The notes under the pieces are model-generated. The model was given only the letters and a program-made list of their open reading frames with translations. It searched no databases and was not told where the DNA came from. The position numbers and the translations under genes were made by a program. Positions 1 through 5,085 of a stretch of DNA of 5,085 nt are shown here, piece after piece (the first letter of the stretch is position 1; every line of letters starts with the position of its first letter). This DNA comes from Myxococcales bacterium (GTDB lineage Bacteria; Myxococcota_A; Bradymonadia; Bradymonadales; Bradymonadaceae): assembly GCA_007120915.1 (NCBI GenBank), contig SKMT01000334.1, forward strand, positions 1 to 5,085. Reading direction: 5' to 3'.

Positions 1-1446
1 CGCGTGGCCAGATCGGGGAAGGCGGGCGACGAAGATCTCATCGGCGCGATCCGACGACGTCAGCCGGATATGCTGGTGGTCACCGAAGCGCGCTATGCTC
101 GAGCGATCGGGGTGCTGGAGAATCTGACCGGTGTGGAGAGTCTGCAGGTGGGGTTGGTCCCTGAGTTCTACGTCGATCCGAGCTGGTTTCACGGGCAATT
201 GCATGCGTTTGTGGTCCCACAACAGGAATTGATCGACGAACTGGTACAGCGGGGAATCGAGGAGGAGCGCATCCGGGTGGGCGGCCCGGCGCTGAGACCG
301 GGGTTTGTGGGGCAGGTCGACCGCGACGAGGCGCGCGCTGAGCTTGGGTTCGACGAAGACCAGCAGGTGGTGCTGGTGCGCGCCGACGGATTTGATGCGG
401 CGACGCTGGAGAAGCTGGTGTTCCAATGCACTCTGGCGGATCGACCACTTCGGTTCGTGTTTCATCACGACGGCGACGGGGCCGTGGCCTCGACTCTGCG
501 GCGGGCGGCGGATCGGTTCGGTTTGTCGGCGGCGATGTTTGGTCGCGTCGCCGATCTGGAGCGCTACTTCCGGGCGGTCGACGCGATCCTGGCCGATGAC
601 GATGACCCCTATCTGGGCGAAGTGCTTCAGGCGAAGACCCCGGCGTTGCTGGTATGTGAGTCCACAGAGGGGGGCGCAAACGTCGAACTGCTGGGCCAGA
701 AGAAGTTGGTCGATCGGCTGGAGGATCCGGGCCAGCTCGGTGCACGACTCGATCGGTTTATGCAGCCAGAGTATCTCGATGAGCTGCGCGAGCAGCTCGG
801 CGAGTGGGACGGAGCCTCTCGTCATGGTGCGCTGGTCGATGCCCTCGAAGAGATTGCGCGGCACGGTGACGAGTGGCGCTATGCCGCCCCTCCGGAGGCG
901 ACCGAACAGCCTGAAGGTGACGCCGGCGGTGAAGAGCCAGCGGCCGGCGCCGGCCCCTTTGAGCCGATTGGCGGCCAGGAGAGGAAAGAACGGTCCGACG
1001 GTGAGGGAGACACCGGCGAGAAACCTGCTGGGCGCCGTGATGTCTCTTCGATGTCGCGCGCCGAAGCAAAGGAGCAGCTCGCGGAGCTGATTCTCAAAGA
1101 ACGGGAAGCCGAACGGCAGCTCAAAGAACTAGAAAAACAGCAGGAGCGCTGGAGAAATCGCCTCCAACTGGCCCGGGAATGGAACGAAGATGACCTGGCA
1201 GAAGAGGCGAAGTCGATTCTGCGCGGATACATCGACGAAGCAGAACCGGTAGAGCAGCGGCTCGAGGATATCCGGCGCCAGAAGGAGAAACTAAAGTCAG
1301 CGGCGCGAAGCGGCGATGGCTCCGGGGGTGTGGATGACGACTTCGAGGACCGGGTGGGGCATCTCGAGGAGCGATTCCGAAAGATGGAAGTCGACAGCGA
1401 TCTGGAGGGGCTGAAAGACCGGATTCGACGCGAACTTGGCGAATGA
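1..1446 (+). CDS. Glycosyltransferase-like (MGDG synthase/MurG-type GT-B) protein with C-terminal coiled coil, 5' partial
   Basis: The reading frame is open to the first base, so the true start is probably upstream; the GTG at position 4 is likely an internal Val. Residues are counted from that GTG (480 to the stop). Residues 15-101 resemble the end of the MGDG-synthase N-terminal domain: a 'RRQPDMLVVT' strand, 'VPEFYVDPSWFHG' (52-64), then 'ELIDELVQRGIEEERIRVGG' and 'RPGF'. Residues 108-290 follow the GT-B donor-domain order, but the usual KPGG-T-SE stretch reads 'ADDDDPYLGEVLQAKTPALL' (197-216), keeping only the Glu and the following hydrophobic strand. A charged Gly/Glu/Pro linker (about 295-348) leads to a predicted coiled coil (about 349-432). 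Within it, 'RWRNRLQLAREWNEDDLAEE' resembles the PspA/IM30 helix motif. A short helical tail (446-480) ends the protein. I saw no membrane segment in the visible part. In the family, such enzymes transfer sugars to lipids at the inner face of the inner membrane; catalytic activity here is doubtful. The stop overlaps the next gene's start. Confidence 0.72.
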   Translation, partial: RVARSGKAGDEDLIGAIRRRQPDMLVVTEARYARAIGVLENLTGVESLQVGLVPEFYVDPSWFHGQLHAFVVPQQELIDELVQRGIEEERIRVGGPALRPGFVGQVDRDEARAELGFDEDQQVVLVRADGFDAATLEKLVFQCTLADRPLRFVFHHDGDGAVASTLRRAADRFGLSAAMFGRVADLERYFRAVDAILADDDDPYLGEVLQAKTPALLVCESTEGGANVELLGQKKLVDRLEDPGQLGARLDRFMQPEYLDELREQLGEWDGASRHGALVDALEEIARHGDEWRYAAPPEATEQPEGDAGGEEPAAGAGPFEPIGGQERKERSDGEGDTGEKPAGRRDVSSMSRAEAKEQLAELILKEREAERQLKELEKQQERWRNRLQLAREWNEDDLAEEAKSILRGYIDEAEPVEQRLEDIRRQKEKLKSAARSGDGSGGVDDDFEDRVGHLEERFRKMEVDSDLEGLKDRIRRELGE

Positions 1447-2534
1447 CGGCACAGAGTGGCACCGACGCTGAGGGAGGACGGCTGCGGCTGTGGCTTTCGC
1501 TTTTGTTGGCCATCGTCATTGGCGCGGTATTTCTGATTCTGGCCGTTCGCACGGTGCCGGTGGATACGGTCTGGGATTACGTCCAGCAGATCGACTGGCG
1601 ACAGATGGGGCTGGCCGTAGCGGCATTCACAGCGCTGTATGCACTGTGTCACGCCGCACGGATTGTGCGCTGGTGGTATCTGGTGCGCCCCATCGGGGAT
1701 GTGGATGCCCCGGAGGTGTTTCGTATCGGTACCGTGGGGTTTGCGGCGATTTTGCTGCTTCCGCTTCGGCTCGGCGAGCTGGTGCGCCCCTTCCTGCTGG
1801 CGAAGCGCAACGAAGTGTCGGGGGCGGCGGCGCTGGCGACGATTGTGGTCGAACGGGTGCTGGATGGGCTGGTGATCACGGGGCTGCTCTTCGTTGGTCT
1901 GTGGACCTATCAGGGCGACGCCTCCACAGAGTTGGTACGCACCGTGGGGACCGTTGCGGCAGCGATTTTCGTGCCGGCAGTGGTGATGTGCGTGGTCGCC
2001 GCGTACAGCCGCAGGCTGGCCCGGAAGGTGACCATGGCGACGCTGGGCAGGGTGTCACAAAAACTGGGTGAGAAGGTCGCAGGGCTTCTCGAACAGTTCG
2101 CCTCCGGGTTCGGGGCGATGGTGCGCCGCGGAGAGATGGTGCCGTTTCTGGTGGCCACCGCCGTGTACTGGACGGGCAACGCCATGTCGATGTGGGTGTT
2201 GTTGACGATGGGGTTCGACCTTGAACTCGCCCCCTGGGAGGTGGTGACGGTGATGGCGGTGTTGGTGGTGGGGATTATGGTGCCGGCGGGGCCGGCGCTG
2301 GCCGGGAATTTCGAGTATTTCATGGTCCAGGGGTTTGCGCTGTTTGTGCCGGTGGACCAGCCTGAAGTCGGTGGGCAGGCGGGAGCCTATGCGGCGATGG
2401 TTCACCTGCTTCAGATCGCGATTATCGTCATCCCCGGAGTATGGGTGATGATTCGCCACCGGGCGCTGCGGCTGAACCGGCGCACCGTCGAAGCATCGCG
2501 CTCGATTGAAAACGCTGAGGAATCCGAGTCCTGA
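1443..2534 (+). CDS. Lysylphosphatidylglycerol synthase TM-region / flippase-like integral membrane protein (UPF0104, AglD-like)
   Basis: A 363-residue inner-membrane protein, a usual length for stand-alone members of this family. Hydrophobic segments lie near residues 16-36, 55-75, 96-118, 128-155, 165-187, 233-256, 264-288 and 314-336. Family signatures are visible: 'ARIVRWWYLV' (72-81), the block 'LLPLRLGELVRP' (105-116) followed by 'TIVVERVLDGL' (133-143), and 'VPAGPALAGNFEYF' (280-293), the position of the family's usual P-PGG-G--E motif, with Glu291 kept. The soluble lysyltransferase domain of MprF is absent, so tRNA-dependent lipid aminoacylation is not expected. Stand-alone members are usually annotated as flippases or glycolipid-related membrane proteins, and the exact substrate cannot be read from the sequence. 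The ATG overlaps the upstream stop (ATGA, 1443-1446) and has no good Shine-Dalgarno of its own, which points to translational coupling. The pairing with a GT-like protein suggests a glycolipid or envelope role, by inference. The C-terminal 25 residues are polar and probably cytosolic. Confidence 0.85.
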   Translation: MTAQSGTDAEGGRLRLWLSLLLAIVIGAVFLILAVRTVPVDTVWDYVQQIDWRQMGLAVAAFTALYALCHAARIVRWWYLVRPIGDVDAPEVFRIGTVGFAAILLLPLRLGELVRPFLLAKRNEVSGAAALATIVVERVLDGLVITGLLFVGLWTYQGDASTELVRTVGTVAAAIFVPAVVMCVVAAYSRRLARKVTMATLGRVSQKLGEKVAGLLEQFASGFGAMVRRGEMVPFLVATAVYWTGNAMSMWVLLTMGFDLELAPWEVVTVMAVLVVGIMVPAGPALAGNFEYFMVQGFALFVPVDQPEVGGQAGAYAAMVHLLQIAIIVIPGVWVMIRHRALRLNRRTVEASRSIENAEESES

Positions 2535-2546
2535 GTGCCGTGGCAC
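2535..2546. repeat. Small inverted repeat just after the membrane-protein stop codon
   Basis: GTGCC and GGCAC flank a GT, starting one base after the TGA. The arm is only 5 bp, the loop is 2 bases, and no T-run follows (the next bases are CCAACC). It is therefore not a convincing Rho-independent terminator. It could be a weak hairpin at the 3' end of the upstream transcript or chance. Confidence 0.25.
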
Positions 2547-2617
2547 CCAACCTATCTCCAGCATCTCCATATCCCCTTCTGCTTACACGTCGAGCCTCTG
2601 TGAGCAGTGCTTCCTGT

Positions 2618-2641
2618 CCGATGACCGATCACCACCGATCA
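2618..2641. repeat. Three CCGATSA direct repeats in the hrcA upstream region
   Basis: CCGATGA (2618-2624) is followed at once by CCGATCA (2625-2631), and after three bases by CCGATCA again (2635-2641). The cluster lies about 22 bases upstream of the putative -35 box, where an activator or repressor could bind. No known operator is recognised, and such short repeats may be chance. Confidence 0.25.
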
Positions 2642-2662
2642 TACCGTGTGCGGACTGCTGAA

Positions 2663-2692
2663 TTGACAGTGTGAGCCGGCGGTTCGTACCTT
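2663..2692 (+). promoter_or_regulatory. Putative housekeeping-type promoter for hrcA-grpE
   Basis: A perfect TTGACA (2663-2668) is followed, after 18 bases, by TACCTT (2687-2692), which matches the -10 consensus TATAAT at only 3 of 6 positions. Transcription would start near 2699, about 45 bases before the hrcA GTG. I did not see an obvious sigma-32 type promoter (CTTGAA with CCCCAT). Two imperfect inverted repeats lie at the promoter: GAGCC/GGTTC (2673-2685) in the spacer and TTGGG/CTCAA just after the -10. Either might be an operator, but neither resembles CIRCE. Confidence 0.45.
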
Positions 2693-2733
2693 GGGGCTCA
2701 ATTGCGCGGGACTCGCGACGGTATTGTTCACGC

Positions 2734-2741
2734 TAAGGAGG
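2734..2741 (+). promoter_or_regulatory. Strong Shine-Dalgarno of hrcA
   Basis: TAAGGAGG, a near-perfect complement of the 16S 3' end, stands four bases before the GTG at 2746. It fixes this GTG as the start, and the encoded N-terminus 'SPLSDRQ' matches how HrcA proteins usually begin. Confidence 0.85.
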
Positions 2742-2745
2742 CGCT

Positions 2746-3786
2746 GTGAGTCCTCTATCGGATCGACAGTTGACGGTACTGGTACGGGTCACGGAGCTGT
2801 TTAATCGCACCGGGGAGCCGGTGGGAAGTTCTGCGATCGCCGCCTGTGAGGGGATTGACGTCAGCCCGGCGACGATTCGCAATGACATGGCCCGGCTCGA
2901 GGAGAAGGGGCTTCTGCTCCAGCCCCATACGTCGGCAGGACGGATGCCCACATCGGCGGGGATGCGTCGATATGTGGATCATCTCGTCGACAGTGGTCGG
3001 CTGGCGCGTCACGACCAGGTTGACTGGCGACGGTATCTGGGGGAGCTGGGCGATGGTGACGTCGATTCGATGGCACGTTCCGCCGGCATGGTCATCAGTG
3101 AGTTGTCACAACTGACGAGCATTGTCTCCAGCCCCGAAGTCACGGAGAGTCGGCTCAAGGATCTACATCTGTCCTGGCTGTCCGAACAACGGGTGCTGGT
3201 AATTCTGGTCACCCAGGACGGGCGGGTGTTCAACCGGGCGGTGCGCCTGGAGGAGCCAATCGACCGGGAGTCATTGCAGCGAATGGGGAACTTTCTGTCG
3301 GAGCAGGTGGTGGGCCTGACTCTGCGACAGGTGCGCAAGCGGGTGCGCGAGAAGCTCGAACAGACCCAGTTGGAGTACCGGGAGTTTATGTGGCGGGCCC
3401 TCGAGATTGGCCGAGAGGTCGTGGAGATGGCTACCCGCTCGGAGCTGTTTGTAGAGGGGAGGTTGAACATCCTCGATATCACGGAGTTGGCCCGCGATGT
3501 GCGCCAGGCACGCGACGTGATGCGCACCCTTGAGGATCAGGAGCGTATTCTGCAGGTGCTCGATCGGGTGTGCGACCAGTCGCGGGCTCAGACGTTGATT
3601 GGTCCGGAGTTGGGAGAGGGGTGGGCTCAGCATCTAAGCCTTGTGGCCTGTGCCTATCATTTCGAAGGCCGCCAGGTCGGTCTGGTGGGGATATTGGGGC
3701 CGATGCGAATGAATTACGCACGGATGATTCCACTGGTCGAGCATGCGGCGGGTGTGTTATCTGAGGAACTCGAAGATTTGGCCTGA
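2746..3786 (+). CDS. hrcA: Heat-inducible transcription repressor HrcA
   Basis: HrcA represses chaperone operons (typically groES-groEL and/or dnaK) by binding the CIRCE operator as a dimer. GroEL assists its folding, so its activity falls when GroEL is titrated by unfolded protein. The 346-residue length is typical. Residues 1-80 form the winged helix: 'TGEPVGSSAI' (22-31), the recognition region 'VSPATIRNDMARLEEKGLL' (39-57) and the hallmark 'SAGRMPTSAGMRRYVD' (63-78). The GAF-like dimer and inserted domains follow, with 'NRAVRLEEPID' (163-173), a family-like 'EQVVGLTLRQVRKRV' (186-200) and 'FVEGRLNIL' (235-243). The C-terminus carries 'GLVGILGPMRMNYARMIPL' (312-330), the conserved G-IGP-RM-Y block. 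It starts with GTG under a strong Shine-Dalgarno. grpE follows after 58 bases, the classic heat-shock order. No CIRCE is visible upstream, so autoregulation through that operator is not supported here. Confidence 0.96.
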   Translation: MSPLSDRQLTVLVRVTELFNRTGEPVGSSAIAACEGIDVSPATIRNDMARLEEKGLLLQPHTSAGRMPTSAGMRRYVDHLVDSGRLARHDQVDWRRYLGELGDGDVDSMARSAGMVISELSQLTSIVSSPEVTESRLKDLHLSWLSEQRVLVILVTQDGRVFNRAVRLEEPIDRESLQRMGNFLSEQVVGLTLRQVRKRVREKLEQTQLEYREFMWRALEIGREVVEMATRSELFVEGRLNILDITELARDVRQARDVMRTLEDQERILQVLDRVCDQSRAQTLIGPELGEGWAQHLSLVACAYHFEGRQVGLVGILGPMRMNYARMIPLVEHAAGVLSEELEDLA

Positions 3787-3833
3787 ACAACAGACCTCGC
3801 CGGTGGTTCCGGTGTGCTCGATAATGGATGGGT

Positions 3834-3838
3834 AGGAG
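3834..3838 (+). promoter_or_regulatory. Shine-Dalgarno of grpE supporting a TTG start
   Basis: AGGAG lies six bases before the TTG at 3845. An in-frame TAG at 3833-3835 excludes any upstream start, so TTG at 3845 is the earliest possible start in this frame. The first in-frame ATG (4292) would remove the entire acidic N-terminal region and has no such support. Confidence 0.75.
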
Positions 3839-3844
3839 ACCACG

Positions 3845-5023
3845 TTGAGTGATCAAGAAAAACGAGAAGAATCGACGGATCAACCGGTGGACCCGGGCGG
3901 TGAAGCTGCCGGCGAAGACAGTGGGGCAACCGACCCCGGCGGTGATCCCCGTGAGGCGGACACCACAACCGCTGAGGACGAAAACGAGGAGGCAGCAACG
4001 CCGCAGCCGGGCGATGATGCTGCTGACCCGGAACCTTCCGAAGCGGACTCGGGCGACGACCCCGGGCTCGCCGAGGATACCGAACAAGATGACGCCCCCT
4101 TTGATGACATCGAAGCGCCGGCGTCTGAAGAGGACGAAGATGGTGACCCGGGCCCCGAGCAGCCCGGTGGTTCCGAGGAGGATTCGCAGGCCGAAGCGAA
4201 CGATGAACAGCTCGATCAGCCGCAAGAACAGCCGGAGTCGGACGAGCAGCAAGAGCCATCCCCGGAGGCCATCGCCGACGAAGCGCTGGAGATGGTCGAC
4301 GAATTGACCGAAGAGCTCGAACAGAAGCAACAGCACATCGAGCGGCTTCAGCATCAACTCGACGAACGCAGCGCCGAGGTGGAGCGGCTGGAGACAACAG
4401 TGAAAACGGTCGAACAGGAGCGCGAAGCGATCAACGAAAAGCTGCTTCGGAAGGCCGCCGATCTGGAGAATTATCGTCGACGCACGGACCGAGAGAAGAA
4501 AGCGCTGAAACGGTACGGGATTGACGACGCAGTCAAGGAACTGCTGCCGGCGTTCGACAACATGGAACGGGCACTGGAACACGCCGAAGAGAAGGGCGAA
4601 GACAGCTCCATCGTCGACGGGGTGAGGATGGTCTACCGCCAGATGCTCACCGCCCTTGAGAAGCACGGTGTCAAGAAGTTCGATTCCGTCGAGGAAAAAT
4701 TCGACCCCGAACACCACGAGGCGATCCAGCAGGTCGAAACCTCGGAGCACGACACGGGCACGATTATCGAGGAGTTTCAGAAGGGGTATCTGCTGCACGA
4801 CCGGCTGCTGCGCCCGGCACTGGTTTCGGTGGCGAAATACGTGGAGCCGCAAGAGGGTGAAGAGCCCGAAGAAAGTGAGCAGCCCGAGGTTAGCGAAGAG
4901 CCCGAAGAAGAGCAGCCCGCCGAAGATGACGAACAACGCGAGGGCTCGGATGAACCCGAAACCGGTGCTGAGATTGGCCGCTCTCATCGCTCTTTCTGGG
5001 CTGCTCGCGGCCTGCGGAGCTGA
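3845..5023 (+). CDS. grpE: GrpE nucleotide exchange factor with long acidic N- and C-terminal extensions
   Basis: GrpE is a cytosolic homodimer that releases ADP from DnaK and resets the DnaK-DnaJ chaperone cycle. The 392 residues are about twice the usual length (roughly 180-210). Residues 1-140 are Asp/Glu/Pro/Gly/Ser-rich and probably disordered. A long helix (about 141-232) forms the dimer stalk, including 'RKAADLENYRRRTDREKK' (202-219). The helical bundle contains 'ELLPAFDNMERALEHAEE' (232-249). The C-terminal beta domain that contacts DnaK has 'KFDPEHHEAI' (285-294) and 'EEFQKGYLLHDRLLRPALV' (309-327). Residues 334-392 are an acidic Glu/Pro tail with a repeated EEPEE unit, ending in a non-acidic stretch after residue 373. 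That end overlaps the next gene's signal peptide in another frame. The start is TTG, the first possible start after an in-frame stop. The gene lies 58 bases after hrcA with no terminator or separate promoter seen, so it is probably co-transcribed. Family identity is certain; the role of the extensions is unknown. Confidence 0.95.
   Translation: MSDQEKREESTDQPVDPGGEAAGEDSGATDPGGDPREADTTTAEDENEEAATPQPGDDAADPEPSEADSGDDPGLAEDTEQDDAPFDDIEAPASEEDEDGDPGPEQPGGSEEDSQAEANDEQLDQPQEQPESDEQQEPSPEAIADEALEMVDELTEELEQKQQHIERLQHQLDERSAEVERLETTVKTVEQEREAINEKLLRKAADLENYRRRTDREKKALKRYGIDDAVKELLPAFDNMERALEHAEEKGEDSSIVDGVRMVYRQMLTALEKHGVKKFDSVEEKFDPEHHEAIQQVETSEHDTGTIIEEFQKGYLLHDRLLRPALVSVAKYVEPQEGEEPEESEQPEVSEEPEEEQPAEDDEQREGSDEPETGAEIGRSHRSFWAARGLRS
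4859..4919 (+). repeat. Imperfect internal duplication in the grpE 3' tail
   Basis: GAAGAGCCCGAAGAA occurs exactly at 4859-4873 and again at 4895-4909, 36 bases apart and in the same frame. Each copy is followed by GAGCAGCCCG (4877-4886 and 4910-4919). The units encode EEPEE and EQP, so the acidic tail seems to have grown by duplication or slippage. Confidence 0.7.
4940..4943 (+). promoter_or_regulatory. Shine-Dalgarno-like GAGG inside grpE for the lipoprotein gene
   Basis: GAGG (4940-4943) lies six bases before the ATG at 4950. It sits inside the grpE coding sequence, which supports translation starting within the overlap. Confidence 0.5.
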
Positions 5024-5085
5024 ACCCGCGGTGCTCGAGACGGTCCCTTCGCCCGCTGAGGCGTCGCCCCTGGAGTCGCCTCTGA
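4950..5085 (+). CDS. Lipoprotein N-terminus, 3' partial
   Basis: A frame starting at ATG 4950 runs 45 codons to the window end without a stop. It begins with a textbook type II signal peptide: a positive n-region (MNPKPVLR), a hydrophobic core (LAALIALSGLL) and the lipobox LAAC, with Cys22 as the lipidated residue. The next residue is Gly, not Asp, which in proteobacteria favours Lol transport to the outer membrane. The visible mature part is Ala/Pro/Ser/Glu-rich, as in a flexible linker after the anchor, and no domain can be named. It shares 74 bases with grpE in a different frame (grpE +1) and is preceded by GAGG. It is probably expressed from the hrcA-grpE transcript, but its function cannot be inferred from the visible part. 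Confidence 0.75.
   Translation, partial: MNPKPVLRLAALIALSGLLAACGAEPAVLETVPSPAEASPLESPL

Noticed and set aside
879..1652. A 257-codon minus-strand frame rich in Ser and Arg
   Set aside because: It runs opposite the charged coiled-coil region of the first gene and the start of the membrane protein. Its composition is that of a shadow frame in GC-rich DNA.
1443..2534. Full-length MprF (lysylphosphatidylglycerol synthase)
   Set aside because: The protein has only the membrane portion (363 residues); the C-terminal soluble aminoacyl transferase domain is missing and the gene ends cleanly.
2535..2548. GAGTGCC-GT-GGCACCC as a CIRCE-like operator
   Set aside because: The half-sites face the wrong way and are 2 bases apart, whereas CIRCE is TTAGCACTC and GAGTGCTAA separated by 9 bases. 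The resemblance is limited to GAGTGC.
2535..2560. Rho-independent terminator after the membrane-protein gene
   Set aside because: The stem is only 5 bp with a 2-base loop, and no T-run follows.
3800..3814. CCGGTG direct repeat between hrcA and grpE
   Set aside because: Two 6-base copies in GC-rich DNA are likely by chance, and there is no promoter or stem-loop context.
3479..4987. A 502-codon open frame on the minus strand, rich in Leu, Phe and Arg
   Set aside because: It is the antisense image of the Glu/Asp-rich grpE and of the hrcA 3' end. GAA/GAG codons read as TTC/CTC on the other strand, and no recognisable domain or start signal supports it.

Overview
The window is a compact, GC-rich bacterial region in which every recognisable gene lies on the + strand. 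It holds five genes: two are cut by the window edges and three are complete. In order they are a glycosyltransferase-like/coiled-coil protein (5' end missing), a polytopic membrane protein of the lysylphosphatidylglycerol-synthase-TM/flippase family, the heat-shock repressor HrcA, the nucleotide exchange factor GrpE, and the start of a lipoprotein gene (3' end missing). The clear lipobox, high GC, GTG and TTG starts, and very acidic low-complexity protein tails suggest a Gram-negative, probably deltaproteobacterial/Myxococcota-type organism, perhaps marine or salt-adapted (for example Bradymonadales-like). That placement is an inference from style only, since no rRNA or marker was compared.

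Region 1 (1-2534) is an envelope or glycolipid pair. The first gene has the sequence style of the MGDG-synthase/MurG (GT-B) fold, but the usual donor-binding segment looks eroded. It carries a charged linker and a C-terminal helical segment reminiscent of PspA/IM30-like proteins. Its stop codon overlaps the start of the membrane-protein gene in an ATGA, so the two are probably co-translated.

Region 2 (2535-2745) is the only sizeable intergenic stretch. It has a perfect TTGACA -35 box with a weak -10, short CCGAT repeats and a very strong Shine-Dalgarno in front of hrcA. No CIRCE operator is visible here or elsewhere in the window.

Region 3 (2746-5085) is a heat-shock pair, hrcA then grpE 58 bases apart, followed directly by a lipoprotein gene instead of dnaK. 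GrpE is about twice the usual length because the conserved core is flanked by a roughly 140-residue acidic N-terminal extension and a roughly 60-residue acidic C-terminal tail. The last 74 bases of grpE overlap, in another frame, the signal-peptide region of the lipoprotein gene.

I saw no tRNA, rRNA, CRISPR array, insertion sequence or convincing Rho-independent terminator. Nothing here clearly forms a new defence or mobile system. The most unusual points are the glycosyltransferase-like fusion, the extended GrpE and the grpE/lipoprotein overlap.
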